The translations under genes were made by a program, and so were the position numbers. The notes beneath the pieces were generated by a model, which saw nothing but the letters and a program-made list of their open reading frames with translations, ran no database searches and was not told the origin of the DNA. 25,877 nt of DNA, from contig BFEA01000015.1 in NCBI GenBank assembly GCA_003427395.1, forward strand, positions 2,166,128 through 2,192,004, written 5' to 3'. Below are positions 18,047-25,877 of this stretch, piece by piece. Numbering within the stretch: position 1 is the stretch's first letter; each line of letters starts with the position of its first letter. Origin of the DNA: Chara braunii (taxonomy: Eukaryota > Streptophyta > Charophyceae > Charales > Characeae).

Positions 18047-18122
18047 GCGTCGCTCAACGGATAAAAGTTATTAACAGGCTGATCTTTCCCAAGCGTTCAC
18101 ATCGGCGGGAAGGTTTGGCACC
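18047..18122 (+). pseudogene. rrn23: Plastid 23S rRNA fragment (domain V) in nuclear context
   Basis: GCGTCGCTCAACGGATAAAA, GTTA, then AACAGGCTGATCTTTCCCAA and GTTCACATCGGCGGGAAGG, TTTGGCACC match the strongly conserved peptidyl-transferase region of plastid or bacterial-type 23S rRNA. Compared with that sequence, about nine bases (the CTCTAGGGA part) are missing after GTTA, and several substitutions are present. With no flanking rRNA, and plastid-type accD nearby, it reads as a plastid-to-nucleus transfer. Confidence 0.85.
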
Positions 18123-18151
18123 TACAGAAGCAGTTTTCCCAATCTGCAGTA

Positions 18152-18329
18152 AACCACCAGTACCTTTCCCATATATCGGCCGGCCCCCTCACTGAGACTT
18201 TGGAAGGCCTGAAATGTACCACGGGCCGCCGATGAAATTTATTGACGGCGGCCTGGCCCCGAAAGTTTCCCGCATAACCTGCTGCGGCATAGTTTTTCAA
18301 GCGGGGAAAGGCGCAGGAGCCTGGCGGTT
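18152..18329. mobile_element. Small inverted-repeat (MITE-like) element, copy 4
   Basis: The left end AACCACCAGTACCTTTCCC and the right end GGGGAAAGGCGCAGGAGCC then TGGCGGTT are related inversely, and match the ends of the element at 966-1109. A central hairpin pairs GGCCGCCG with CGGCGGCC (about 18223-18255). No coding capacity. Confidence 0.45.
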
Positions 18330-18440
18330 TAAACTTGATGTTTTTTCTTGCATTCCTGCTCCACCAGATCCACACATACTAGAAGTTAAGCCAAAGAATA
18401 TTGAGTTGCCCATTGAAATAGATGCTTTTCTCCTACACTA

Positions 18441-18600
18441 GATCCCATAATACCACCCATAAATTGAAAATCCATTACCCCTAAAGCACCGAGTATTCCA
18501 TTTAATTTATTGATCCCTGTTTGTACTGTATCGGTGAGACCTGTCTGTTTTTTATTTTCTCCAAGTTGCAGTTGGTATTTTTGTTGATCCAGTTCGGCGA
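18441..18600 (-). pseudogene. accD: Plastid-type accD fragment (acetyl-CoA carboxylase carboxyltransferase beta subunit)
   Basis: The minus strand reads about 52 uninterrupted codons: [20 protein letters not shown], then [19 protein letters not shown] and [13 protein letters not shown]. The TGLTDAVQTGIGxLNGIPVA and [16 protein letters not shown] blocks are characteristic of AccD, which transfers the carboxyl group in plastid fatty acid synthesis. The family's Pro after NGI and Ser in GGSMGS are replaced. It is internal only, without the zinc domain or the C-terminus, and lies about 320 bp from the 23S fragment on the other strand. I infer a rearranged plastid DNA insertion. The 17-base AAAATCCATTACCCCTA at 18467 repeats at 18600, at the edge of the fragment. 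Confidence 0.75.
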
Positions 18601-18664
18601 AAATCCATTACCCCTACATCAGACTGTGGACAAGTTCTATGATTTCTGACTTGCTGGGGAAACA

Positions 18665-18706
18665 GTCCTTCGGGACATCTGTTAAAATTGGAACGATACA
18701 AGAAGG
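18665..18706 (+). pseudogene. U6 snRNA-derived fragment 3 (5' end only)
   Basis: GTCCTTCGGGACATCTGTTA, then AAATTGGAACGATACA and AGAAG, retains the U6 5' stem-loop start that the other copies lack. It stops within the ACAGAGA region, where unrelated sequence (GAGCTGAAGCTGCTG) takes over. Confidence 0.8.
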
Positions 18707-18814
18707 AGCTGAAGCTGCTGAACTGATGCTACCCAGAACGCATACGGAGACAGGCCCATAAGTAACTGTTTTAGTACTTCGACTTTTTAATCTAAAAGAA
18801 GAAGGCTGCAGGCA

Positions 18815-18915
18815 GTGCTTTAGGACACCTGTCAAAATTGGAACGATACAGAGAAGATTGGCATGGCCCCTAACGACACGCATAAATAGAGAAACGGATA
18901 AAAGGGAAAAAAAAC
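18815..18915 (+). pseudogene. U6 snRNA-derived retropseudogene 4
   Basis: GTGCTTTAGGACACCTGTCA, then AAATTGGAACGATACAGAG and AAGATTGGCATGGCCCCTA, keep an intact ACAGAGA box. The AGC triad reads GGC, and about 11 bases of the 3' stem-loop (GCGCAAGGATG) are deleted before ACACGCATAAATAGAGAAAC. An A-rich tail follows (AAAGGGAAAAAAAACAAAG). Confidence 0.85.
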
Positions 18916-19640
18916 AAAGAACTGACGGAGGCTTACCGCTGCATGGAAAATTTTAAATTTGTGCATGGTTGCAAAATTCGCTGCTCCCTCAACCGAACAG
19001 GCGGTATAACTGCGATCACCACAAAAGCTGCACCACAGGCAACATCATTCTGCAAGCTCGACGCACACATACTCGGTATTAATCATCCATGAAAATACGT
19101 TTGCCCCTTGCTGTTGCAGCTCAGACCAGAAGTATGGTTTCTCCACCAGAACACTGAGCTGCAATAGAGGGTGGAGATGACCATTCACAAGGACCACAGG
19201 GGCCACAAGCTTGCAGCTGAAGACGGCCGCGGAAGCATAAAAGGCACACTATTGGTTAGAGTGGCGGCGCTCTACACACGAAGTCGAATCACCTGAAGGA
19301 TGGATTCTTGAGGAATGTTGTTGGGAAAGATGAGCAATCGTAAGAAGAATAAGAACAAAAACACCAAACGTACCCGTAGCGTATGTAACACAGTGCCAGG
19401 CTGGTGACTGGAGAGGATGTTTCTCTCTCGTTCCAGTTGAGTAGGGCATTGATCATCATGATGCAATATGAGAAGATGTTTACCTTTTCGAGATGAGGAC
19501 ACATCAATCGCACAGCACCGTTCCCCGTTAAGCGACATGGCATGATGGAGATGACGAGATGACGTCGAGAAAAACCTTGACGAACCGGACGAAGAGGTTA
19601 AGGAATGATGAGAACAGGACAACAATAAAAAATTACGATG
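18916..19640. other. Non-coding stretch with one short hairpin
   Basis: TTGCAGCTCAG (19114-19124) pairs with CTGAGCTGCAA (19154-19164) around a 29-base loop. No gene or known RNA is recognised. Overlapping minus-strand frames at 19249-19625 lack family motifs. Confidence 0.4.
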
Positions 19641-20760
19641 AAGGCATGCCTCATGTCAGTCCTCAGCAGCATCCCCACCGAGCTGCCTCAACGGTTGAAC
19701 CCCCCTTGAAACCCGAGCTCTCTCTAGCTCACCTGTTCTCCAATCGCGTGTTGAGAGGGTTCTGCTCGCACGCAAGCTGTGGTGGATATTGCTTCCCTGC
19801 ACAATGTTCCAGCAGCAATTCATCAGCTCAAAGTGCCCACGAGTATTATTGCAATTGGTTTGCGCGTGCTTGAGCAAACAGATTCTGAAGGCACGACTTA
19901 CGTCAGTTGCTGGCAGGCTCCTCACCAGGTAGATCCAGTGCTTGAACCATTTGTAATTGAGCTATCATGCAAGCAGTAGTGAATATTGCTCCCCTGCACG
20001 ATAGGCCAGCACCAGTGCACCCACAACGACACGCTGCCAATTCTTCAGCTCATAGTGGCAATGAGTATTATTCATACTTGCAACCGCACTGTGTGCTGTA
20101 CATTCCAGTGCACCGCACGACGTGCAGCGCGGCACCTTCTCGTGCACTGTACCAACAGCAGTTTCCCTTCTTTTTGTTCTTTTTTTGCTGTCTTTGTAGA
20201 TACAGAAGAGTGCAACACCTAACAGTCATACAGATTTTTCTTTCCGTCCAATTGGGCATCAGAAATAGCCTCAAAAAGGCGACCATTGACCCAGCCATGC
20301 GACCCTTTTTTTTTTTTGAGTGAATATTTCCCCCGTGCGCCGCACATGCTGTGTGCCCCACCGTGCGGGTCCGCTCGTGCGCCAAACGTACGGAGTTTTC
20401 CGGACGGCGTCTGCTTCCATGTATGGTATTATTGTGGTTGATTTGCATGTGCTCCAGCTAACAGACATTGTGAAGGCATGACTCACGTCAATCACTGGTA
20501 GATCCTCACCAGGGCGATCCGCTGCTTGAATTCCTTGTAATTGAGCTATCGTGCCAACCCGGTCTTCGGCCGTTCGTTGAGATGGTTCTGCTCGTGATCC
20601 GTGGGACATTGCTCCACTGCAAGGTGCTCCAGCATCACAGGCGGTTTGTCTGCAATGACATTTCTGTGGCAATTTCATCATCAGCTAAGATTGGCCATCA
20701 TTGAGTCTTGTCATGGTAGGTTCGCATGTGATCCAGCGAGCTGCTGTCAATATGTCGCAG
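19641..20760. repeat. Three diverged repeats of about 245 bp
   Basis: Units begin GAAGGCATGCCTCATGTCAG (about 19639), GAAGGCACGACTTACGTCAG (about 19889) and GAAGGCATGACTCACGTCAA (about 20472). Shared internal landmarks include CCTCACCAGG, TTGTAATTGAGCTATC, ATTGCTCCCCTGCA and GAGTATTATT. The first two are adjacent. The third is separated by an insertion of about 320 bp holding a T run at 20306-20318. No consistent reading frame runs through them. Confidence 0.6.
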
Positions 20761-21640
20761 GGGTAGCTCCTTCTCGGCCAATGGCCATTCTCCGCGCGGC
20801 ACACCCAGGCAACCTTTCCGTACGTTGTTTCTCGGAAGCTCGGCCAGTGAGGTGAGCTGCCTAGTATGGTCAATCACTATTTTGTAATTGCTCACTACAA
20901 GCTCACTCCATCATTCTCGCCTGCTAACAATAATTTTCAATAGCACCCTCAGGCTCGTCTCATGCATCGGTGCCTCGCTGTGTTACCTGCACTCATCAGC
21001 ACCTTCTTGTAAATCTCTAACTGTGTTACTCACGCCCATCGCCACCTCTCTCCCTGCACCATGTCAACCGCAGGTGAAAGCCCTTCGACACCGTTGCCAA
21101 ATCAGTATAAGAGTTGTCGACAAGCCGCTTCACATACTGCTGATGTGGCATTGCCACATGGCTGATGCGGAACTCTATTCTGTCACCATACTCAGCACAT
21201 GGCGTGTAAAAGACGGCTGATGCGGACGTCTCCAGTTTTGATATCAGTGCTAAAATCAAGCCGGATTCAAATTGACGCCCATCTAGGCTTGATGACATCC
21301 AAACAGGCAGTCGCTCGCCTTGATCAAAACTCCCAAACTCCCAAAATTTTGTTTCTCCATGAGCAATCGGAAACTTGCCTATACCAGTGGAAAATTATGC
21401 CCGCCTGGGCGTCTGTCAGCCCAGAGCAAAATACAACAAAGCGTGGGGCAACATGCTTATGTATCTTACAGTAACAAGCACCCATAGCTGCTGTGTCCTC
21501 ACCTCGCCTCCCTTGATGACAGGCCAACAACATGATTCCCCTCGTGCTAGACTTCACAAACGTTTGAATCCCATCGAGCATGAGTGGGCCTCCATTTGCT
21601 TCCCCCTCTTGCTACCGCCTTCCCCTGAATATGACATACA
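20761..21640. other. Mostly non-coding; possible Tc1/mariner transposase remnant near 21525-21590
   Basis: On the plus strand the reading QQHDSPRARLHKRLNPIEHE followed by W loosely recalls the Tc1/mariner catalytic stretch (DNARPH... then LNPIEHLW). The recognisable part is about ten residues, with no upstream domain, so this is weak. The rest shows no gene. Confidence 0.25.
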
Positions 21641-21691
21641 GTCACTATAGCTGTGTTTGGGGCAACTTTCAGTCTAAGACACAACGATAAC
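21641..21691 (+). repeat. Dispersed repeat, uninterrupted copy
   Basis: GTCACTATAGCTGTGTTTGG, then GGCAACTTTCAGTCTAAGAC and ACAACGATAACG, is homologous to 4528-4577 and to the join of 4594-4624 with 14644. It gives the likely empty-site arrangement for the retrotransposon insertion. Confidence 0.6.
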
Positions 21692-21702
21692 GAGGATAGG
21701 TT

Positions 21703-21810
21703 CTATTTGGGTGGAGACGGTAGACGGTGAAAATATCTGATTCTTCTTAACCACTGCTATTTGGGTGAAGACGGTAGACGGTGAAAATATCTGATTCTTC
21801 TTAACCACTG
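21703..21810. repeat. 54-bp tandem duplication
   Basis: CTATTTGGGTGGAGACGGTA... at 21703-21756 repeats at 21757-21810 with a single A/G difference. Its GGGTGAAGACGGTAG stretch is shared with the tRNA-like SINE head at 14877. Confidence 0.9.
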
Positions 21811-22271
21811 CTCCTCCTCCTTATGTATATGTCATTAAAAGAAGAATCGCCAACACAAAGATGATGCCTTTCGCCGTTGGCATCAGTGCGCCACCTGCAC
21901 TGATGTCAATGTCCAAGGATATGAATGGAAGGCTGTAGATACGACTAAGCCACAAAGTAACCAAAGAAGGCCATACAGTGTACATACCCCATCAACGAAC
22001 ACAAATAAGCCCATCAGCAGAAAGTTGATGCCCATCCAAAAATAGCAAAGGGCCATAGGCCCTATTGTTTTGTTTTTCGTTTACCTGCAATAAACGGCGG
22101 ACAAGAACTGCAGCACAGTAGACAAGACGACCGTGACCAAAAATAAAACAAAATAACATTGAAAAAATACAAAGCAAATCATGTTCCCACAGTTGCGAGC
22201 ACGAGAGCGTGAGCATTGTCGAATACAAGTGTGAGTTGTACGGAGTGTGGCCTCGTTCCACTGCTCACCAC
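21811..22271. other. Non-coding stretch, nothing recognised
   Basis: A TGGCATCAGTGCGCC and CACTGATGTCA pair gives weak fold potential near 21880-21910. No gene or RNA is seen. Confidence 0.4.
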
Positions 22272-22463
22272 ATGCACAAAAAAACAAAAAAAATGGCAGT
22301 GTATATTGCATGGTAACCGATCGGATGTCCCGACCGGGTTCCAGACAGTCCGGAACAACATGTCCGGATGCACAAAAAATCAAAAAATATGACAGTGTAT
22401 ATTTCATGGTAACCGATCGGACGTCCCAACCGGGTTCCAGACAGTCCGGAACAACATGTCCGG
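22272..22463. repeat. Tandem 96-bp repeats rich in TCCGGA
   Basis: The copies at 22272-22367 and 22368-22463 share an A-rich start, CATGGTAACCGATCGGA, ACCGGGTTCCAGACAGTCC and GGAACAACATGTCCGG. Further TGTCCGG units follow to about 22490. An inverted, diverged version of the GGTAACC part lies at 23371-23390. Confidence 0.8.
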
Positions 22464-22732
22464 TGTCCGGTGTCCGGTCCTTATGTCCGGATGGAGGCCC
22501 CAAGGGCAAATATCGAAAAAAATAAAGGCGCGGCCCAAGACGTTTTTCAGGTCCTGGCCGCCCCTTGAAAAATAATGGTCTGATTTTTCAGTGTCGTTTT
22601 ACCCCGCCGGACAGAGGTCCGGACACAAGACACTGCAGGTTTTTGGGGTGGCGGGTTTCACACAGGCCCGAGCAATTTCAAAGCGGCCATTTCGACATGC
22701 CACCAGCCGCTGCTGTGTGTGTGTAGGTGTGA

Positions 22733-22733
<1 letters not shown>
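22464..22733. other. Non-coding stretch between TCCGGA repeats and GA microsatellite
   Basis: It contains GCCGGACAGAGGTCCGGACAC at about 22606 and a GTGTGTGTAGGTGTG lead into the GA tract. No gene is seen. Confidence 0.4.
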
Positions 22734-22812
<79 letters not shown>

Positions 22813-22831
22813 TACACATCTAGATGTGTAN

Positions 22832-22886
<55 letters not shown>
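22734..22886. repeat. GA microsatellite interrupted by adapter remnant
   Basis: Runs of GA fill 22734-22808 and 22833-22886. The break at 22809-22832 is not genomic (see the adapter entry), so the true length is unknown. Long open frames here are Arg-Glu or Leu-Ser repeats of no meaning. Confidence 0.9.
22809..22832. other. Partial mate-pair junction adapter inside the GA microsatellite (artefact)
   Basis: CTTATACACATCTAGATGTG followed by TA and an N is the core of the Nextera junction palindrome, with GA repeat on both sides. The assembler probably bridged the repeat through a chimeric mate-pair read. Confidence 0.93.
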
Positions 22887-22889
<3 letters not shown>

Positions 22890-23220
22890 TGACAGTGCTG
22901 CCAGTCTGAAGACTCTGACGTTCTGAATTGAACTGCGAAGTTCGAACTTATAAGTTATATGAAGTTATGAACTTAAATTACTTAATTGAAATTGATTCAA
23001 AGTTCAAACTTCAAAGTTAACCATACTTTTTTATTTTTTTTCCCCACTGTTTCTTAGTCTTGTGCCTGCTTTGCACTGTTTGCAACTCTGCATGTCTGCT
23101 AGTTGAATGTGCTTGTTAATTTGCTGCAAGACAGGTGCTCTGCTGCCTGAACTACGAAGTGCAAAGCAGGTAAGAGCCTGCCAACAGGGCCCCCCCCTCC
23201 CCCCCTCCCGTTTTTTTTTT
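22887..23220. other. Non-coding AT-rich stretch
   Basis: GAAGTTCGAACTTATAAGTT, then ATATGAAGTTATGAACTTAA and TTCAAAGTTCAAACTTCAAAG form a cluster of short palindromes at 22937-23020. CACTTTGTA-like GCAAAGCAGG and TGCTTTGCACTG are inverse near 23065 and 23160. No gene is seen. Confidence 0.4.
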
Positions 23221-23390
23221 TTGGTCCGGACATTTTGTACCCCCTGACAATGGCCCGGACTATCCAGGTCCGGTCCGTGTGTCCAGTGATGTCCGGATCA
23301 CCGGACAGTCTGGACCGGTCTAGACACTGGTCTGGAAGACAGTCCGGGAGTGTCCGGTGTCCGTGTCTGTGGTTACCATGGTATATTTCC
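23221..23390. repeat. TCCGGA-rich block, inverted relative to 22272-22463
   Basis: Dense GTCCGGAC, CCGGACAGTCTGGACCGG and AGTGTCCGGTGTCCG motifs end in GTGGTTACCATGGTATATTT. This is the inverse of the AAATATACCATGGTAACC-like part of the left block. The two blocks bracket about 750 bp that includes the GA microsatellite. Confidence 0.6.
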
Positions 23391-23700
23391 ATGTTCTAGC
23401 GGAAGATTCATTCTCATTTTTAAAAATTTGGTGAGTAGTGGAGCGAGGCCCGATATCATAGCTGCGCTTACGATAGATAAATAACTCTGACCACTCGTGC
23501 TGCTGATATGTGTAGCCAGGCATCCTAAACCACCTGTACATCGTCCAGGCAAACTTGAGAATCGAAATCAAGCCAATCCGAAATTTTGACGGCTCAGGGC
23601 TATGTGACCACAATGGCTGGTGGTGCCAGCCAAAAAAGGAGAAAGTGTGCGCTGCTGGCGGTTTGGCAAAGCTAGGAGTGCAGTGTTGTCGCTATACACT
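23381..23700 (+). repeat. Composite of two dispersed repeats
   Basis: 23381-23450 (TATATTTCCATGTTCTAGCG, GAAGATTCATTCTCATTT, then GGAGCGAGGCC) matches the minus strand of about 25618-25545 and, in part, 25412-25374. 23530-23680 matches 3385-3525 in the same orientation. No coding frame is shared among the copies. Confidence 0.6.
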
Positions 23701-24798
23701 GCGTCTGTGAGTGTTGCCTTGTTCACTATGTGCGGGAGGGAAAAGAGCCAAGCCGCTGCGCCGAATAGGGGACCGGCCCGCCTGGAACCGCTTTTTCCCC
23801 CGGCCTGGCAGCCTTAACTTCGGTTGGGCTGTGGACTTCTAATTTGCGCCGTTGGCCAACCGGTACAGGAGGCAGCGAAACACAGGAGCGAGAGGAGGAG
23901 ACGAGCAAGGCAGAAGTAAATTACCAGAGGTAGAAGGCAATCGAACGAAACCAATGAGCTCCTACAAAAGAGGGCAAATCACTGCTGCTGCTTATGATTA
24001 GATGGCAGCAGTGGTCTGCATTTCATTCGTGTGAAGCAGAGATGGCCATGTTCAGCATATTGAGAGGACGCTTCAGGTGCTGCAAGGTTCAGGGTTCAAG
24101 ATCACCATCCAGAACAGTGATTTATTCCTCACGGAAATTGCGTTTCCGGGCTATGTGGTCAAAACGGAGGTTTGGAGCCCAATCCAGAAAAGGTGGAGGC
24201 GTCTTGAGTGAACCCATCCAAAAAACTGCGTTGCCTGTCCTATTTGTGTTGCTTTTTCCCTGCCATGGCGCGCACGCCCTTGTCTCATTACTGCTTGGCG
24301 ATGCGTGTACAGCAAGCACACTTCAGTGTGAGTGTGTACATGTTTTCCGGTGCACTTTTAGGTGCAACAACTTATTCGTTTATCTTGGGTGGGCTTCATT
24401 CGCAATCCACCAGCACAGTGCACCTCTTCAGTGAGACATCAGCAGAGCAAGAACCTGGTCGCAATGCGGCCAATCATCATGGGGTGCATGCATGCCTAGC
24501 CTGGCCTAGTGTTTCAAATTTTTGACCGAACTATTGCCACTCAGACAATCCAAGCATTTCAAATTGGAATCGACAAAGGAAGAAAAGGACATAGGGGCCT
24601 GATAAGGCACAAAAAATAAAGAAAGAAAAGATTTCCGAACGCTTGGAGAAAACTCTGCCGATCTTGATTACAATAATATACAGACCTGCCTTCTTTTTCA
24701 GTGATGGAAAGTCAAATCAGTGCAGCGACAATTGCTGCAGAGCCCGGGAAGATGATTCACTGCAAAAACTCACTCGCTGCAAATATCACAAGTAGGAG
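23701..24798. other. Non-coding stretch, nothing certain
   Basis: A short segment near 24120-24180 (GGAAATTGCGTTTCCGGGCT, ATGTGGTCAAAA) recalls part of the repeat at 23560-23625 (AATTTTGACGGCTCAGGGCT, ATGTGACCACAA). The plus-strand frame at 23994-24434 has no family motif and no supported start. Confidence 0.35.
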
Positions 24799-25080
24799 CT
24801 AGGGCGGAACACGCCGTGCGACAGTCCTCCGTCGCTTGCCTCCGCTCCATCGGAGCTCATCGTCTTCCGCATCAGCTGAATCCTGTGCTTCAGGTGCAGT
24901 GCTGCTACAGTCCTCCACATTCAGAGCGTTTTCGCAAAGCCTATTCCTTGTCGTCTTTCTACTACTCCCAGGACCACCTCGATGGGGTGTCGATGCGACT
25001 TCTTCTTGACGTTGTGGTTGACTTTCCACTTCCCGATGAGGCATCAAGTCGTCCTCGTTTTCCAGCCGCTCCTGCATGTC
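24799..25080 (-). CDS. Candidate terminal exon of an unrecognised protein
   Basis: On the minus strand an AG acceptor-like site (TTTATGTCACAG) is followed by 93 codons to a TAG: DMQERLENEDDLMPHREVES, a Gln/Glu-rich stretch, RGGPGSSRKTTRNRL, an acidic DSADAEDDELRW and a basic GGKRRRTVARR tail. The mixed acidic and basic composition, low hydrophobicity and nuclear-localisation-like end look more protein-like than neighbouring frames. There is no upstream exon, domain, poly-A signal or homology that I can name. It could equally be the end of a degraded transposon gene or chance. Confidence 0.25.
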   Translation of the reverse strand, partial: DMQERLENEDDLMPHREVESQPQRQEEVASTPHRGGPGSSRKTTRNRLCENALNVEDCSSTAPEAQDSADAEDDELRWSGGKRRRTVARRVPP

Positions 25081-25703
25081 CTGTGACATAAACAATGACA
25101 TAAAAACCGCCCAAACCGGTATGTTACTCCACTCCTCATTTCACTTTGAATATTTTTTTCTTCCCTTACCTTCTTTAAGGGAATAGCGGGTCTGGCGTCA
25201 CGCTCCCGCCAGGCCCGGCTGCCACTCTTGGGAACGAGTCGGGGACACCAGGGATGGGCCCGGCAGACACCCGGGGCGTCGTTTTTTTTTTCCTCTTTTG
25301 CCTCGCGCGTGGCATGGTTCCAGAAGTTTCTCGCGCCCAGCGCCGCGACGTGGGGAGATACACCGGTCGTTCGTATGAGACTGAATCTGCTCTGGAACAT
25401 GGGGAGATACACAGGTTCCCTTTTGTTCGTTTGTTTCGTTTCTTTTTTTTTTGTCGTTTTGCCAGTTTCCTTTTGTTCGTTTCTTTCCTTTTTTTTCTTT
25501 TTTCTGTCTTTTTGCGGGCCCGTTGTTTTCGTTTTGGCCTGAGGGCCTCGCTGCACTTCTCTCCAAATGTGCAAATGAGACTGAATCCACTGCTAGAACA
25601 CGGAGAAATACATTGCCATCTTTTTTGTCTTTTGCGCACGTGGAGAGTACCAAGCGTCTTTCCTTTTTTTTGTCGTTTTGCAGGCCCTCCATCGGGAAAG
25701 TTC
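25081..25703. repeat. Array of imperfect repeats with T-rich runs
   Basis: GAGACTGAATCTGCTCTGGA then ACATGGGGAGATACACAGG (25378-25416) recurs diverged at about 25577-25617 (GAGACTGAATCCACTGCTAG, AACACGGAGAAATACATTG), and its end also at 25350-25365. TTTTTTTGTCGTTTTGC recurs at about 25446, 25505 and 25664. The long Lys-rich minus-strand frames here are by-products of these T runs. Confidence 0.6.
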
Positions 25704-25750
25704 GTTTAGCATGGCTCCTGCGCAAGGGTCACATTTGCAAATCGAGGGGG
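25704..25750 (+). pseudogene. U6 snRNA-derived fragment 5 (3' half)
   Basis: TTAGCATGGCTCCTGCGCAA followed by GGGTCACATTTGCAAATCGAG matches the U6 AGC triad, 3' stem-loop and tail region. The 5' half is absent and the end (GGGGGACGTCGC) is unrelated to U6. It lies directly after the T-rich repeat array. Confidence 0.7.
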
Positions 25751-25877
25751 ACGTCGCACAGCTGCGAGTTCACGCACAGCACCTGCGGCGTGCGTGTTGC
25801 TTTTCCGTGTCCGACAAAGGCGGTGGGGACGAACGGGATGAGCGGGAGGGGGGGGGTGGAAGGGTGAGGACCAGGGC
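25751..25877. other. Window end, nothing recognised
   Basis: GC-rich sequence ending in a G run near 25850. No feature is supported. Confidence 0.3.

Noticed and set aside
18614-18883. Minus-strand frames over U6 copies with recurring IVPILTDVP-like text
   Set aside because: The recurring peptide is the reverse complement of the U6 conserved region and not a protein family.
22591-22926. Arg-Glu or Leu-Ser repeat proteins
   Set aside because: They are translations of the GA microsatellite and adapter.
25044-25725. Long Lys/Arg-rich minus-strand frames
   Set aside because: They arise from T-rich repeat runs. Three frames are open over the same DNA and the composition is low-complexity.

Overview
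This is eukaryotic nuclear DNA made almost entirely of repeats. I find no intact host protein gene. Several features point to the green lineage: a Ty3/gypsy chromovirus whose primer site matches initiator tRNA-Met, U6 snRNA-derived copies close to the plant U6 sequence, and fragments of plastid 23S rRNA and plastid-type accD. A streptophyte alga such as Chara is my guess; nothing in the window proves it. Three remnants of the Nextera mate-pair junction adapter remain in the sequence, so this is a short-read assembly with local chimeras.

Layout. Positions 1-4600 hold a chimeric contig end, small inverted-repeat elements, tandem duplications, microsatellites and a 25-bp minisatellite. Positions 4620-14643 are one LTR retrotransposon on the minus strand, complete in structure: 5-bp target duplication, two LTRs of about 930 bp, primer binding site, gag, protease, reverse transcriptase, RNase H, integrase, chromodomain and polypurine tract. 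Its coding sequence is dead: it has several in-frame stops and frameshifts, a SINE-like insertion with an A tail in the integrase zinc-finger region, and a foldback element of about 450 bp upstream of the reverse transcriptase. The chromodomain and 3' end are duplicated in tandem.

Positions 14640-19000 hold a tRNA-like SINE head, a SINE-like insertion with a perfect 14-bp target duplication, four U6-derived copies (two with a shared downstream tail), a foldback element with CACTA-like ends, and the plastid 23S and accD fragments about 320 bp apart. Positions 19000-25877 hold diverged repeats of about 245 bp, a 54-bp tandem duplication, a TCCGGA-rich inverted-repeat region around a GA microsatellite, dispersed repeats, one weak candidate terminal exon on the minus strand and a fifth U6 fragment.

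The history reads as layered insertion. An older repeat family was split by the chromovirus, which decayed and was itself hit by a SINE-like element and a foldback element. Retroposed small-RNA copies and organelle DNA accumulated nearby.
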